DNA of 64,000 nt. Origin: Balneolaceae bacterium UBA2956. GTDB lineage: Bacteria > Bacteroidota > Rhodothermia > Balneolales > Balneolaceae. Positions within the stretch are counted from its first letter, which is position 1; every line of letters starts with the position of its first letter. A program made the translations under genes and the position numbers. The stretch spans positions 37,927-101,926 of the forward strand of contig DEBM01000013.1 of the NCBI GenBank assembly GCA_002348545.1, written 5' to 3'. Shown here one piece after another: positions 55,845 to 64,000 of the stretch. The notes under the pieces are model-generated. The model ran no database searches and was not told the origin of the DNA. It worked only from the letters and a program-made list of their open reading frames with translations.

Positions 55845-56869
55845 CAATAAATCCCCTGTAAACCTTCTTGTTTAGGATCGCGATTCATCAGCTGTATCAT
55901 TACATCAATGGGGTTTACTCCTTCGAAAAGCACTTGGTATACCGCTGAAGTAATGGGCATTTCAATCGAATTTTTTTGAGCCCAATAATATACCGCTTTA
56001 GTTGTTTTAACGCCTTCGGCTACCATCTCCATTCCACCAATAATCTCTTCTAGACTTTTCCCTTCTCCAATGAGATGTCCCAAACGGCGGTTACGGCTAT
56101 GAGTTGAAGTACAAGTTACTATAAGATCCCCAATTCCTGTAAGTCCAGAAAAGGTATCCATAAGTGCGCCAAAATGTGCCCCCATAAGCTTCATTTCATG
56201 CAAGCCGCGTGTAATAAGTGCCGCTTTAGTATTATCCCCCCATCCTGCACCGTCAATAACCCCAGCGGCTATAGCCATAATATTTTTAACGGAACCCCCT
56301 ATTTCGACCCCTGCCACATCATTATTAACATAAATACGAAACATAGGGGTCATACATGTATTCTGAATATAGGTAGCCACCTGAGAAGAATACGATGTTG
56401 CTACAACCGTTGTTGGTTTTTGATGTGCCACCTCTTCGGCGTGGCTAGGCCCTGATAATACTCCAATCTGGTCAGGGCTAATCACATCTTCAAGTACATC
56501 AACCAGTACCTGAGACATTGTTTTAAAGCTGTTCTGTTCAATTCCTTTTGACACAGTTAAGACAACTTCATTGCCACTAAGCATCGTTTTTATTCGACTA
56601 GCCATATCGCGTAAGGTATGTGATGGGGTCGCTAACACCAATAGATCTTTTTCTTGTACAACTTCTAATAACCCAGATACGGCAAGAACCGCATCAGGCA
56701 ACACTAGATGCGGCAAATATCTAGGATTAAAATGAAAGGAATTTATATGTGCAACAATTTCTGGTTCTCTAGCCCAAACTTGGACTTGGTTCCCAGCCTC
56801 ATAAAACACCTTTGCTAATGCTGTTCCAAAGCTGCCTGCCCCAATAATCCCAATACGTTGTTTGCTCAT
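55844..56869 (-). CDS. gpsA: NAD(P)-dependent glycerol-3-phosphate dehydrogenase
   Basis: Reduces dihydroxyacetone phosphate to sn-glycerol-3-phosphate for phospholipids. The 341-residue length is standard. The Rossmann loop GIIGAGSFGTALAKVFYEAG starts at residue 6, ATPSHTLRD and VLTVSKGIEQ follow, and the C-terminal domain has VKNIMAIAAGVIDGAGWGDNTKAA with the catalytic Lys, plus TGIGDLIVTCTS and SRNRRLG. plsY, which uses its product, lies nine bases upstream. The stop overlaps the next start by one base. Confidence 0.96.
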   Translation of the reverse strand: MSKQRIGIIGAGSFGTALAKVFYEAGNQVQVWAREPEIVAHINSFHFNPRYLPHLVLPDAVLAVSGLLEVVQEKDLLVLATPSHTLRDMASRIKTMLSGNEVVLTVSKGIEQNSFKTMSQVLVDVLEDVISPDQIGVLSGPSHAEEVAHQKPTTVVATSYSSQVATYIQNTCMTPMFRIYVNNDVAGVEIGGSVKNIMAIAAGVIDGAGWGDNTKAALITRGLHEMKLMGAHFGALMDTFSGLTGIGDLIVTCTSTHSRNRRLGHLIGEGKSLEEIIGGMEMVAEGVKTTKAVYYWAQKNSIEMPITSAVYQVLFEGVNPIDVMIQLMNRDPKQEGLQGIY

Positions 56870-56878
56870 AATTAGCTT

Positions 56879-57574
56879 TTAATTCACCGAGGATGTGCCC
56901 GCTTCAGTAGAAGCAATGGTTGATGTCCCTGCACCGACTTTATTTTCAGTACCAGCGATTAAGCGACCGATATTTGGTTTATGTTTATAAATTATTCCAA
57001 ATGCTATCATGCCAGCAATGATGATTATGCTCCCATCTACATACCTGTCCAAACCATAGCGCATAATTAATAAAGTAATTGGATAAATGGCAGTAGAAAC
57101 GATAGACGCCAAGGAAACATACTTGGTGGTCCATACGATGAATCCAAAAAGTGCAAACGAAATGCCAATGGAAATAGGCTCGATACCAAAAAGCATTCCG
57201 CAGGCCGTCGCTGCACCTTTTCCACCTTTAAAGCCAGCAAAAACAGGAAACATATGACCAAATACAGCCGCCATTCCGCAAGAAATACTAAGAAAGGCCT
57301 CTACGTCCCAATTAGGGGGGGCCAATGGCCCGCTAAACCAAAAAAAGGCTAAGCCACTAATCCAAAATGAACTCACAAAACCTTTCATAAAATCTAATAC
57401 AAAAACAGTTACACCAAAGGGTATACCTAATACTCGAAATGTATTGGTAGTGCCTGCATTTCCGCTTCCGTGTTCACGCACGTCTATTCCTTTGAAGGCT
57501 TTACCCACCCATATCGCGGAAGGTGTAGAGCCTAACAAATAGCTTATAAAAAGTACGGTTACGGTTGCCGCCAT
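56879..57574 (-). CDS. plsY: Glycerol-3-phosphate acyltransferase PlsY
   Basis: Inner-membrane enzyme that transfers acyl from acyl-phosphate to glycerol-3-phosphate. The family motifs are GSTPSAIWVGKAFKGIDVREHGSGNAGTTNTFRVLG near the N-terminus (SGNAGTTN is the hallmark), GGKGAATACG near the middle and HKPNIGRLIAGTENK near the end. The 231 residues include a short Ser/Thr-rich C-terminal tail beyond the usual 200. Five or more hydrophobic segments are visible. It lies between lipA (40-base gap) and gpsA (nine-base gap), giving a small lipid-synthesis pair. Confidence 0.95.
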   Translation of the reverse strand: MAATVTVLFISYLLGSTPSAIWVGKAFKGIDVREHGSGNAGTTNTFRVLGIPFGVTVFVLDFMKGFVSSFWISGLAFFWFSGPLAPPNWDVEAFLSISCGMAAVFGHMFPVFAGFKGGKGAATACGMLFGIEPISIGISFALFGFIVWTTKYVSLASIVSTAIYPITLLIMRYGLDRYVDGSIIIIAGMIAFGIIYKHKPNIGRLIAGTENKVGAGTSTIASTEAGTSSVN

Positions 57575-57614
57575 TCTAATTCCGACTAGTTAATTAACAA
57601 AGGTGCATATCACA

Positions 57615-58490
57615 CTAAATGTGGCGCTCGGCATGATACGAAGAACGGACCAATGGACCGCTCTCAACATGCTCGATCCCTATATGCTCACCTATTTCTT
57701 TGTATTCAGCAAACTGATCCGGATGAATCCAATCTTTCACTGGGTGATGCATTTTGGTCGGCTGCATATACTGCCCAATAGTAAGTACGTCCACTTGGTG
57801 ATTCGCACAATCTTGCATGAGCTCAATAACCTGTTCTCTAGTTTCACCTAGCCCAACCATAATCCCCGTTTTAGAACGAATTCCCGCTTCTTTAGTACGC
57901 AACAACAGATCAAGCGATCGTTGGTATTTGGCCTGTGGGCGAACTCTACGGTAGAGTGCAGGTACTGTTTCTAAATTATGACTCAATACATCAGGCGGAG
58001 TAGCCAATACAATTTGTAAAGTCTCCCAATCACCCTTAAAGTCAGGAATAAGAGATTCAATTGTAACTCCGTAAATGACGCGCCGCAATTCGGTGTGAGT
58101 TGCCGCAAAAATAGGCGCCCCTCCATCCTTTCTGTCATCTCGATTTATAGATGTTAAAACAACGTGTTTAAGACCCATCTTACGTGCTGCATCCGCTACG
58201 CGTACTGGTTCCTCCCAATCTAATTCAGCAGGGGGCCGACCCGTTTTAATGGCACAGAAAGCACAGGATCTCGTGCATACATCACCTAGAAGCATAAAAG
58301 TCGCTGTCCCTGCACCCCAGCATTCGCCCATATTAGGGCAACGAGCTTCCGAGCAAACCGTATTTAACTTATGCTCATTTATTGTGTCGAGTACTTCTTT
58401 AAACTTTTCGCCAGAAGGAAGCTTGACGCGTAACCAATCAGGTCGTCTTTTGGTAATAGCACGATCTACTACATTCAATTCTTTAATCAT
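57615..58490 (-). CDS. lipA: Lipoyl synthase
   Basis: Radical SAM enzyme that inserts two sulfurs into protein-bound octanoyl groups. The start ATG 58490 is chosen because AAAGGAG lies about seven bases upstream; an earlier ATG gives ten extra residues. The auxiliary cluster cysteines are Cys46, Cys51 and Cys57 (VCSEARCPNMGECW), the radical SAM set is Cys72, Cys76 and Cys79 (CTRSCAFC), and RSSYHAE near the C-terminus carries the final Ser ligand. It follows lipB and lpdA, which together serve lipoylated 2-oxoacid dehydrogenases; the A-type Fe-S carrier gene is four genes on. Confidence 0.97.
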   Translation of the reverse strand: MIKELNVVDRAITKRRPDWLRVKLPSGEKFKEVLDTINEHKLNTVCSEARCPNMGECWGAGTATFMLLGDVCTRSCAFCAIKTGRPPAELDWEEPVRVADAARKMGLKHVVLTSINRDDRKDGGAPIFAATHTELRRVIYGVTIESLIPDFKGDWETLQIVLATPPDVLSHNLETVPALYRRVRPQAKYQRSLDLLLRTKEAGIRSKTGIMVGLGETREQVIELMQDCANHQVDVLTIGQYMQPTKMHHPVKDWIHPDQFAEYKEIGEHIGIEHVESGPLVRSSYHAERHI

Positions 58491-58551
58491 AAATTTGCTC
58501 CTTTCTGCGATGCCCATCATAGACGATTATTAAACCTTTTCAACAGGTTCA

Positions 58552-59319
58552 TCATCCATTGTGTACTGTATTAAAATACGAAATTTTATCTTGTAGTTCT
58601 CTGCCACCACCTACCCAATGAGCCTGCATTTGAAAAACCTCCTCAAAGGATTGAACTATCTGTTTTTTAACCAAATCCAGAGAGATTTCCGTTCCTAACT
58701 CCCGCTGCAGGCTTGTAACATGTTTATCTTGAATGCCACAAGGGACAATATGAGAAAAGTAGTCCATATCGGTAGACACATTAAGAGCAAATCCGTGCAT
58801 AGTCACCCATCTAGAGGAGCGAATGCCCATCGCTGCTATTTTTCGATTTTTGAGCCAAACACCTGTCTGACCTTCTGCCCTGCCAGCTTCTAGCTCATAC
58901 TGGGCCAAAGTGCGAATTAGTACCTCTTCTAAATAGCGTAGATATTTATGTATATCGGTAAAGTGGCGATCCAAATCCATTATCGGGTATCCAACAACCT
59001 GCCCTGGGCCATGGTAGGTGATGTCCCCTCCACGATCCACCGGGACAAATTCAGCCTCAATCTCGTCAAGTTCCTCTACAGAGCGTAACAAATGTTCAGT
59101 ATTTCCACTTTTGCCCAAAGTATACACATGTGGATGCTCTACAAGAAGCAGCACATCGGCTAGATCGTCATCTGTATATTCCTTGTGTCCCGGATTTCTC
59201 TTTTGCTGGATAAGCGCTTTTTGAAGTTCCTTTTGAAAATCCCAAACACCACGGTACCCAGCTCTTTCTAGGTCATAAACCTCTAGAATTGAACTAGCTT
59301 CCGGAGCATCATCCTTCAT
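58552..59319 (-). CDS. lipB: Octanoyl-[acyl-carrier-protein] transferase (lipoate-protein ligase B type)
   Basis: Moves octanoyl from acyl carrier protein to lipoyl domains, providing the LipA substrate. Motifs: VDRGGDITYHGPGQVVGYPI at 94-113, catalytic Lys160 in NRKIAAMGIRSS, HGFALNVSTDM, and catalytic Cys194 in PCGIQDKHVTSL. At 255 residues it has a slightly longer N-terminus than E. coli LipB. It starts 21 bases after lpdA and is followed by lipA. Confidence 0.95.
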   Translation of the reverse strand: MKDDAPEASSILEVYDLERAGYRGVWDFQKELQKALIQQKRNPGHKEYTDDDLADVLLLVEHPHVYTLGKSGNTEHLLRSVEELDEIEAEFVPVDRGGDITYHGPGQVVGYPIMDLDRHFTDIHKYLRYLEEVLIRTLAQYELEAGRAEGQTGVWLKNRKIAAMGIRSSRWVTMHGFALNVSTDMDYFSHIVPCGIQDKHVTSLQRELGTEISLDLVKKQIVQSFEEVFQMQAHWVGGGRELQDKISYFNTVHNG

Positions 59320-59340
59320 ATCATTAGTCTAATTTATGAC

Positions 59341-60759
59341 TTATTTTTCAACTGGGGTACCTAAATGAACCCCTTCATTATAGGCTTCAGCTACCGCCTC
59401 CATTACTGCTTCTGACAGGGTTGGATGAGGATGAACAGCGCTGATTATCTCGTGCCCAGTAGTCTCTAAGTCTCTAGCAACTACTGCTTCAGCTATCATT
59501 TCGGTAACACCAAAACCAATCATGTGGCAACCTAACCACTCTCCATATTTGGCATCAAATACCACTTTTACAAATCCTTCCTCGTGTCCTAGGGCCGTTG
59601 CTTTACCGCTAGCAGATAATGGAAATCTACCCACTTTAACATCATAACCCGCTTCTTTGGCTGCGGCTTCAGTCAGACCAACAGATGCTACTTGAGGCTC
59701 ACAATAAGTACAACCTGGAATGTTTTCATAATTAATTACTTTCGGATTTTTACCCGATAGTTGTTCAATGAGTACAATAGCTTCGTGAGAGGCTTTATGA
59801 GCCAACCATGGGGCACCAGTAACGTCACCAACCGCATAAATACCTTCCACTCCAGTGGAATAGGTAGATCGGTCCACCACAATGGCCCCTCGTTCTATCT
59901 TAACGCCTATTTCTTCTAGGCCTAATCCTTCAACATTACCGGTCACTCCAACGGCTGATAGCACCACATCCGCCTCAATCTTTTGCTCACCTTTTTTGGT
60001 CTTAACGGTTACTTCTACCCCTTTTCCTTTTTTAGTAACCAACTCAACCGTACTTTCAGTAAGGACATTCATTCCTTTTTTCTTGTAGATTTTACCCAGT
60101 TCTCTACCCACATCGGTATCTTCAACCGGTACTAAGGTCTTCTGCAATTCAACTAAGGTGACTTCCGTACCAATAGTATTATAAAAATACGCAAACTCAA
60201 CTCCAATCGCGCCAGCACCCACGATAACCATCTTCTTTGGCTGCTTATCCATCGTCATTGCGGCCTCAGAATCGATAATCATTTTACCGTCAATAGGAAG
60301 ATTCGGCAGTATGCGAGGGCGGGCACCCGTAGCAATAATGAAGTGGTTTGCTTTAATTCGATCGATCACTTTACCTGACTCATTCTGTACTTCTAACTCG
60401 GTTTTAGAGGCAAACACCCCAGTCCCCATAAATACCTTGATTTTATTAGCCTTCATTAGGAACTGAACCCCTTTACTCATCTTATTCGCTACGCCTCGGC
60501 TTCGCTTTACCATACCAGTAAAATCAGCCTTAGAACCAGTCACATCAATTCCGTAATCTGAGGCATGCTGAATAGATTCGAGCACTTCAGCAGAACGTAA
60601 TAGTGCTTTAGTCGGTATACATCCAATATTTAAACAAACCCCACCGAGATGTCGTTTTTCTACAATTGCCGTAGAAAAGCCAAGTTGAGAAGCTCTAATT
60701 GCTGCCACATAACCACCGGGGCCTGAACCTATTACGCATATATCAAACTCTTTAGCCAT
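59341..60759 (-). CDS. lpdA: Dihydrolipoyl dehydrogenase (E3)
   Basis: FAD enzyme that reoxidises dihydrolipoyl groups of 2-oxoacid dehydrogenase and glycine cleavage complexes. The 472-residue protein has the FAD motif VIGSGPGGYVAAIRA at 9-23, redox pair Cys42 and Cys47 in GGVCLNIGCIPTKALL, the NAD motif VGAGAIGVEFA, YAVGDVTGAPWLAHKA and the C-terminal HPHPTLSE with the active-site His-Glu. Heads the lpdA-lipB-lipA-plsY-gpsA run. No pyruvate or oxoglutarate dehydrogenase E1/E2 gene is in the window. Confidence 0.96.
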   Translation of the reverse strand: MAKEFDICVIGSGPGGYVAAIRASQLGFSTAIVEKRHLGGVCLNIGCIPTKALLRSAEVLESIQHASDYGIDVTGSKADFTGMVKRSRGVANKMSKGVQFLMKANKIKVFMGTGVFASKTELEVQNESGKVIDRIKANHFIIATGARPRILPNLPIDGKMIIDSEAAMTMDKQPKKMVIVGAGAIGVEFAYFYNTIGTEVTLVELQKTLVPVEDTDVGRELGKIYKKKGMNVLTESTVELVTKKGKGVEVTVKTKKGEQKIEADVVLSAVGVTGNVEGLGLEEIGVKIERGAIVVDRSTYSTGVEGIYAVGDVTGAPWLAHKASHEAIVLIEQLSGKNPKVINYENIPGCTYCEPQVASVGLTEAAAKEAGYDVKVGRFPLSASGKATALGHEEGFVKVVFDAKYGEWLGCHMIGFGVTEMIAEAVVARDLETTGHEIISAVHPHPTLSEAVMEAVAEAYNEGVHLGTPVEK

Positions 60760-61025
60760 AATTCTTTTTCTTCGATTAGGTTTGTATTTACCTCATTTAA
60801 TTGGGTTTAAGTCGTCGGGCCCGCCTAAGATTGATACCTATACGACTCGTAAGCTCCCAAATAAAAAAGAGGTTAAAAGAAACAATATTTAAATTCAAAT
60901 ATAAGGCATTTATAGTTGATAGTCATATGAGATTCCTATCAAAATCCTGTATAAACTGGTTTATGTATTTGGCAAATCTTTGCTATACTGAGACACAATG
61001 TTTTAACATAGAAACTAATTGGCCT

Positions 61026-61958
61026 ATGAAACCTTATATTTATCCAACACAAAAAAAATCTGCCAGCTATGCTAAACTAGCTTCCTTAGAGCTTCAAAAA
61101 AAAACTTTGCTTAAACAAATCTATCATATACTTCAGCATATTTTTAGCTCTGGACTCGCCATAGGCCTTTCAATTACTTTCTTGGGGGGAGAATTCACTC
61201 ATGCACAATCTGTTAAGTCTACAATGCAAGCCCCTGAAATCGATGCCCAAAACATACCAGCAAATATTCAACAACGAATAACATTAATTGAGAGCCAATA
61301 TAACGACATGGGATGGGATTTAAGCGAATATCTTGTTGATAATAGATTCCAATACATTGAGGGGATTACCAAAAAATTCACCCGTTCCGCTGAACGTCGA
61401 ATTGAAAGCTTTGAGGATTACAAGAAAATATTAGCCTACGAAATAAAAAAAAATAAATTAGCCGACTTCTATGACGCTTACTCCACTGAGTTGCTAGCTG
61501 CAGAAAAAGAATTTGGGATCCCTAAAGAAATTATTATGGGTATTTTAGGGGTGGAATCTGAATTTGGCCGCTACAAGGGGAGTTATAACCCACTCAACGC
61601 ATATATCTCCATGATGGCAGAAGATTATAGATACAGTTTTGCCGAGGCACAACTTATCGAGTTACTTCGTTTTTGTAAGAGAACCGGCTTAGATGTTATG
61701 AGTTTACAATCCAGCTACGCCGGGGCTATGTCCTATGCCCAGTTTATCCCCTACTCACTAAACAGGTGGTGGAAAAACAGTGCGGGTCAAGGACTGTATC
61801 ATATGCCAGATAACATCCGCTCCGTAGCAAATTATTTAGCTCACTTTACCAAAATCGAAGGAAATATCAACGATGCGATATTACGATACAATACGAGTTC
61901 ACTGTATCAGCAAGCTGTACTTTCCTTGGCCGAAGATGCTAAGCAAGTAATTCCTTAA
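61026..61958 (+). CDS. MltB-type lytic murein transglycosylase
   Basis: Cell-wall enzyme that cleaves glycan strands with 1,6-anhydro ring formation. ATG 61026 is chosen because it gives a signal-bearing N-terminus (LAIGLSITFLGG, then FTHAQ); an open frame reaching back to 60801 is probably not translated. SLT_2 motifs are GILGVESEFGRYKGSYNPLNA with catalytic Glu177, SYAGAMSYAQFIPYSLNRWW and NIRSVANYLAHF. The mature part is shorter than E. coli MltB, which fits a minimal MltB-like enzyme with no extra peptidoglycan-binding domain. It stands alone between lpdA and prfC. Confidence 0.86.
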   Translation: MKPYIYPTQKKSASYAKLASLELQKKTLLKQIYHILQHIFSSGLAIGLSITFLGGEFTHAQSVKSTMQAPEIDAQNIPANIQQRITLIESQYNDMGWDLSEYLVDNRFQYIEGITKKFTRSAERRIESFEDYKKILAYEIKKNKLADFYDAYSTELLAAEKEFGIPKEIIMGILGVESEFGRYKGSYNPLNAYISMMAEDYRYSFAEAQLIELLRFCKRTGLDVMSLQSSYAGAMSYAQFIPYSLNRWWKNSAGQGLYHMPDNIRSVANYLAHFTKIEGNINDAILRYNTSSLYQQAVLSLAEDAKQVIP

Positions 61959-62316
61959 CCATACAACCCAAAAAATCTCTTCTTAAGAAAGCTTAGCGGT
62001 TTTATTATTTCTTGAGCCAGACTCGCCTTATCCAGGGACTATATAAACCTTTTGTTTCTTCATCTAAGTCATGGGACTAAATCTTGATATTTAAATAGTT
62101 ATTTTACATTAAACTTAGAAAAAATATAGGATCAGGCTAATAGGATAAATTCGTAGCGATTGAATGATTTTTTTAATCCATTTTGGCTCTAGAAAACAGA
62201 TCTAATAGGTATATAATCGGCTATATGTATTATTCGATCTAGTATACCAAGCTCTATACTAAGCTTGCTCATTTCTAGATCTTTATTTGAGAACCTGTGT
62301 TTTTGCTGTTTTTGAA
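61959..62316. other. 358-base intergenic region before prfC 3' end
   Basis: AT-rich convergent region between the transglycosylase gene and prfC. No reading frame, RNA gene or hairpin with T-tract was found. Confidence 0.5.
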
Positions 62317-63927
62317 TTAACCTTGCTTAAACTTAAATAGTTGTTCGATTCCAATTTTTTCTTCTGCCTGTTGGAGGGCATACATAGAGTCGAAAAGGAC
62401 AATTGGATTTTCTTCCAAATCCTTTGTTACATGGGTGGAGTAAGCCGACTCCAAGTTTAAAATGATGTCAGCTCTATCATTAGGCAACCACCTTGCGCAA
62501 TGATAAACTACCGGTGTCTTGACCAATTCAACATTGTATTCTTCGCGCATTCTATGTTCAACTACTTCAAACTGTAAAACTCCAACTGTACCCAAAAGAA
62601 GTTCATTTCCTACGCCATTTGGAACCTCAAATACATGAACCACTCCTTCCTCAGAGAGTTGTTTCAGGCCTTCTCTTAGCTGTTTCCGCTTGAATGGGTC
62701 TTTCGTAGCTACTTTCTGAAAATGTTCTGGTGTAAATAGAGGTATAATATCAAACTGCACAGGATTTTTTGCATATAGAGTTGTCCCAATACGAAAATAT
62801 CCAGGGTTAAAAATGGATACAATATCACCTGGGTAAGCCTCTTCTAGCAATTGCCGGTCATCCCCCATAAGGGTATGTGGTGTTGCCAATTTTAGTTTCT
62901 TACCCGTATGAGAGATTACCACCTCCTGTCCTCTCTTAAACTTACCAGAGGCTATACGAATAAAAGCCGCGCAGTCTCGGTGGCCTGGATTCATATTGGC
63001 TTGCATTTTAAAAATGAAGCCTGAAAATTCATCCTCCAGTTCTCTTTGCTCTCCTACCGAATATTCATATCCTTGTGGCGATGGAGCTAAGCGGTGGAAA
63101 TACTGTAAGAATACATCCAAGCCAAAGTTATTTAATGCGCTCCCAAAAAAAACAGGGGTTACTTTACCTTCACTATACAGATCGAGATCCATTCCTGCAT
63201 AAATATCGTCAATGAGCAAAAGCTCTTCCAAAAATGACGTTTTCTCGAGATTTGATAAATTACTTCTCTCCAATGCTTCTTCTGGGCCAAGTAAATCAGT
63301 AGTAGCCTTTTTGGCTCCATGATTGGCTTTTTCATAGACATGTACTTTCTTAGCCTGGACATCATAAATACCTTGAAACTTTTGCCCATACCCCATAGGC
63401 CAGCTGGCCGGTACAGCTTCAATGCCTAACTTATTCTCAATATTGCTAAGTACTCCCAATGGCTCCATACCGGGACGATCACACTTGTTTACAAAGGTAA
63501 TGACCGGAACCTCACGCAATTTACATACCTCAAAGAGCTTTTCGGTTTGTTCCTCTACACCTTTTGCCACATCGATCACCATTAAACCCGAATCAGCGGC
63601 CACTAAGGTCCTCAAGGTGTCCTCAGAGAAGTCTTTGTGGCCTGGTGTGTCCAATAAATTATACTTGATCCCATCCTTTTCGAAGCGCATAACAGAAGAG
63701 GTCACCGAAATACCTCGTTCTTTTTCAATAGCCATCCAATCCGAAGCCGCATGATGCGTAGCCTTACGAGCTCGTACGGAACCCGCTTCGTGAATAGCCC
63801 CACCATATAGCAACAGCTTTTCAGTGAGTGTTGTCTTACCTGCATCTGGATGAGATATAATTGCAAAAGTACGCCGTTTTAAGGCCTCAGTAGAAATACA
63901 TGTTTCGCTGGTAACCGCTTTGCTCAT
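62317..63927 (-). CDS. prfC: Peptide chain release factor 3
   Basis: GTPase that recycles RF1 and RF2 from ribosomes after termination. The 536-residue length and all GTPase motifs fit: G1 SHPDAGKTTLTEK at 25-37, switch region KERGISVTSSV, G3 DTPGHKDFSEDT (RF3-typical) and G4 NKCDRPG. Domains II and III follow, with FKMQANMNPGHRDC and GVVHVFEV. The DTPGHxDFSEDT sequence separates it from elongation factor G, which has DTPGHVDFTxEV. It reads away from the right edge of the window. Confidence 0.96.
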   Translation of the reverse strand: MSKAVTSETCISTEALKRRTFAIISHPDAGKTTLTEKLLLYGGAIHEAGSVRARKATHHAASDWMAIEKERGISVTSSVMRFEKDGIKYNLLDTPGHKDFSEDTLRTLVAADSGLMVIDVAKGVEEQTEKLFEVCKLREVPVITFVNKCDRPGMEPLGVLSNIENKLGIEAVPASWPMGYGQKFQGIYDVQAKKVHVYEKANHGAKKATTDLLGPEEALERSNLSNLEKTSFLEELLLIDDIYAGMDLDLYSEGKVTPVFFGSALNNFGLDVFLQYFHRLAPSPQGYEYSVGEQRELEDEFSGFIFKMQANMNPGHRDCAAFIRIASGKFKRGQEVVISHTGKKLKLATPHTLMGDDRQLLEEAYPGDIVSIFNPGYFRIGTTLYAKNPVQFDIIPLFTPEHFQKVATKDPFKRKQLREGLKQLSEEGVVHVFEVPNGVGNELLLGTVGVLQFEVVEHRMREEYNVELVKTPVVYHCARWLPNDRADIILNLESAYSTHVTKDLEENPIVLFDSMYALQQAEEKIGIEQLFKFKQG

Positions 63928-64000
63928 GAAGTTTTGATTAGTTTAAAATGAATAAAGTACGACCTTTTTCTGCCTATTCCAGCACCATAAACTTAATTTT

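Noticed and set aside
60801..61025. N-terminal extension of the transglycosylase frame by 75 codons
   Set aside because: The extension has no family match and places the signal peptide in the middle of the protein; the ATG at 61026 gives a normal exported protein.

Overview
The window reads as a contiguous chromosomal segment of a marine-type, AT-rich (about 40% G+C by eye) bacterium of the FCB/Bacteroidota group. The evidence is type IX secretion C-terminal sorting domains of the 'NYPNPFNP' type on secreted proteins, a PorX regulator, a long SecA ending in the Bacteroidota-style tail instead of the zinc-binding tail, an N-terminally extended YidC, many lipoproteins, and rare Shine-Dalgarno sequences. 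The balance of traits suits Balneolota/Rhodothermota-like lineages, but that placement is inference. No phage, insertion sequence, CRISPR array or rRNA was seen; there is one tRNA (tRNA-Phe).

Layout. 1-4.1 kb: glycerol kinase and facilitator, then a POT peptide transporter. 4.2-12.6 kb: a decayed DUF456 gene, a polyphosphate-glucokinase-like kinase, secA, and divergently rpmH-rnpA-(yidD remnant)-yidC, followed by an orphan PD-(D/E)XK protein. 12.6-15.5 kb (minus): porX-tsaE-small beta protein-pnuC, all overlapping. 15.7-20 kb: an alpha/beta hydrolase, a decayed RluA-type pseudouridine synthase, trhO and a secreted metalloprotease with a sorting domain. 20-21.8 kb: a pair of HU-family genes whose second member is a membrane protein carrying an HU domain on one side and a LysM-like domain on the other. 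21.8-27.6 kb: hemW, gamma-carbonic anhydrase, DsbA-like lipoprotein and cysteine desulfurase (minus), divergent from nadC and nadA.

27.8-34.0 kb: secreted M20 amidohydrolase, GH13 amylase, PHP phosphodiesterase, and an ALDH. 34.3-39.6 kb: a 1785-residue modular surface protein. 40.2-46.3 kb: five consecutive exported hydrolases/lipoproteins (S10 peptidase, beta-lactamase-fold hydrolase, HEXXH lipoprotein, CBM9-like lipoprotein, GHL10-like lipoprotein), convergent with a 1103-residue sortilin-type propeller protein. 49.9-52.4 kb: a small lipoprotein, tRNA-Phe, recJ. 52.6-54.6 kb: leucine-dehydrogenase-like gene and hslO. 54.6-60.8 kb: a seven-gene minus-strand run lpdA-lipB-lipA-plsY-gpsA-AlbA protein-ErpA/IscA-type, linking lipoylation, Fe-S supply and glycerol-3-phosphate lipid synthesis. 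61-64 kb: an MltB-type transglycosylase and prfC.

How parts fit: glpK/glpF feed glycerol-3-phosphate that gpsA/plsY also make and use; lipA, NadA, HemW (all Fe-S enzymes) sit beside cysteine desulfurase and the A-type Fe-S carrier; SecA, YidC and PorX serve the export route used by the many secreted proteins. The best candidate for something undescribed is the HU/HU-TM-LysM pair, which looks built to join DNA to the cell wall. Three decayed genes (DUF456, RluA, yidD) suggest ongoing gene loss.
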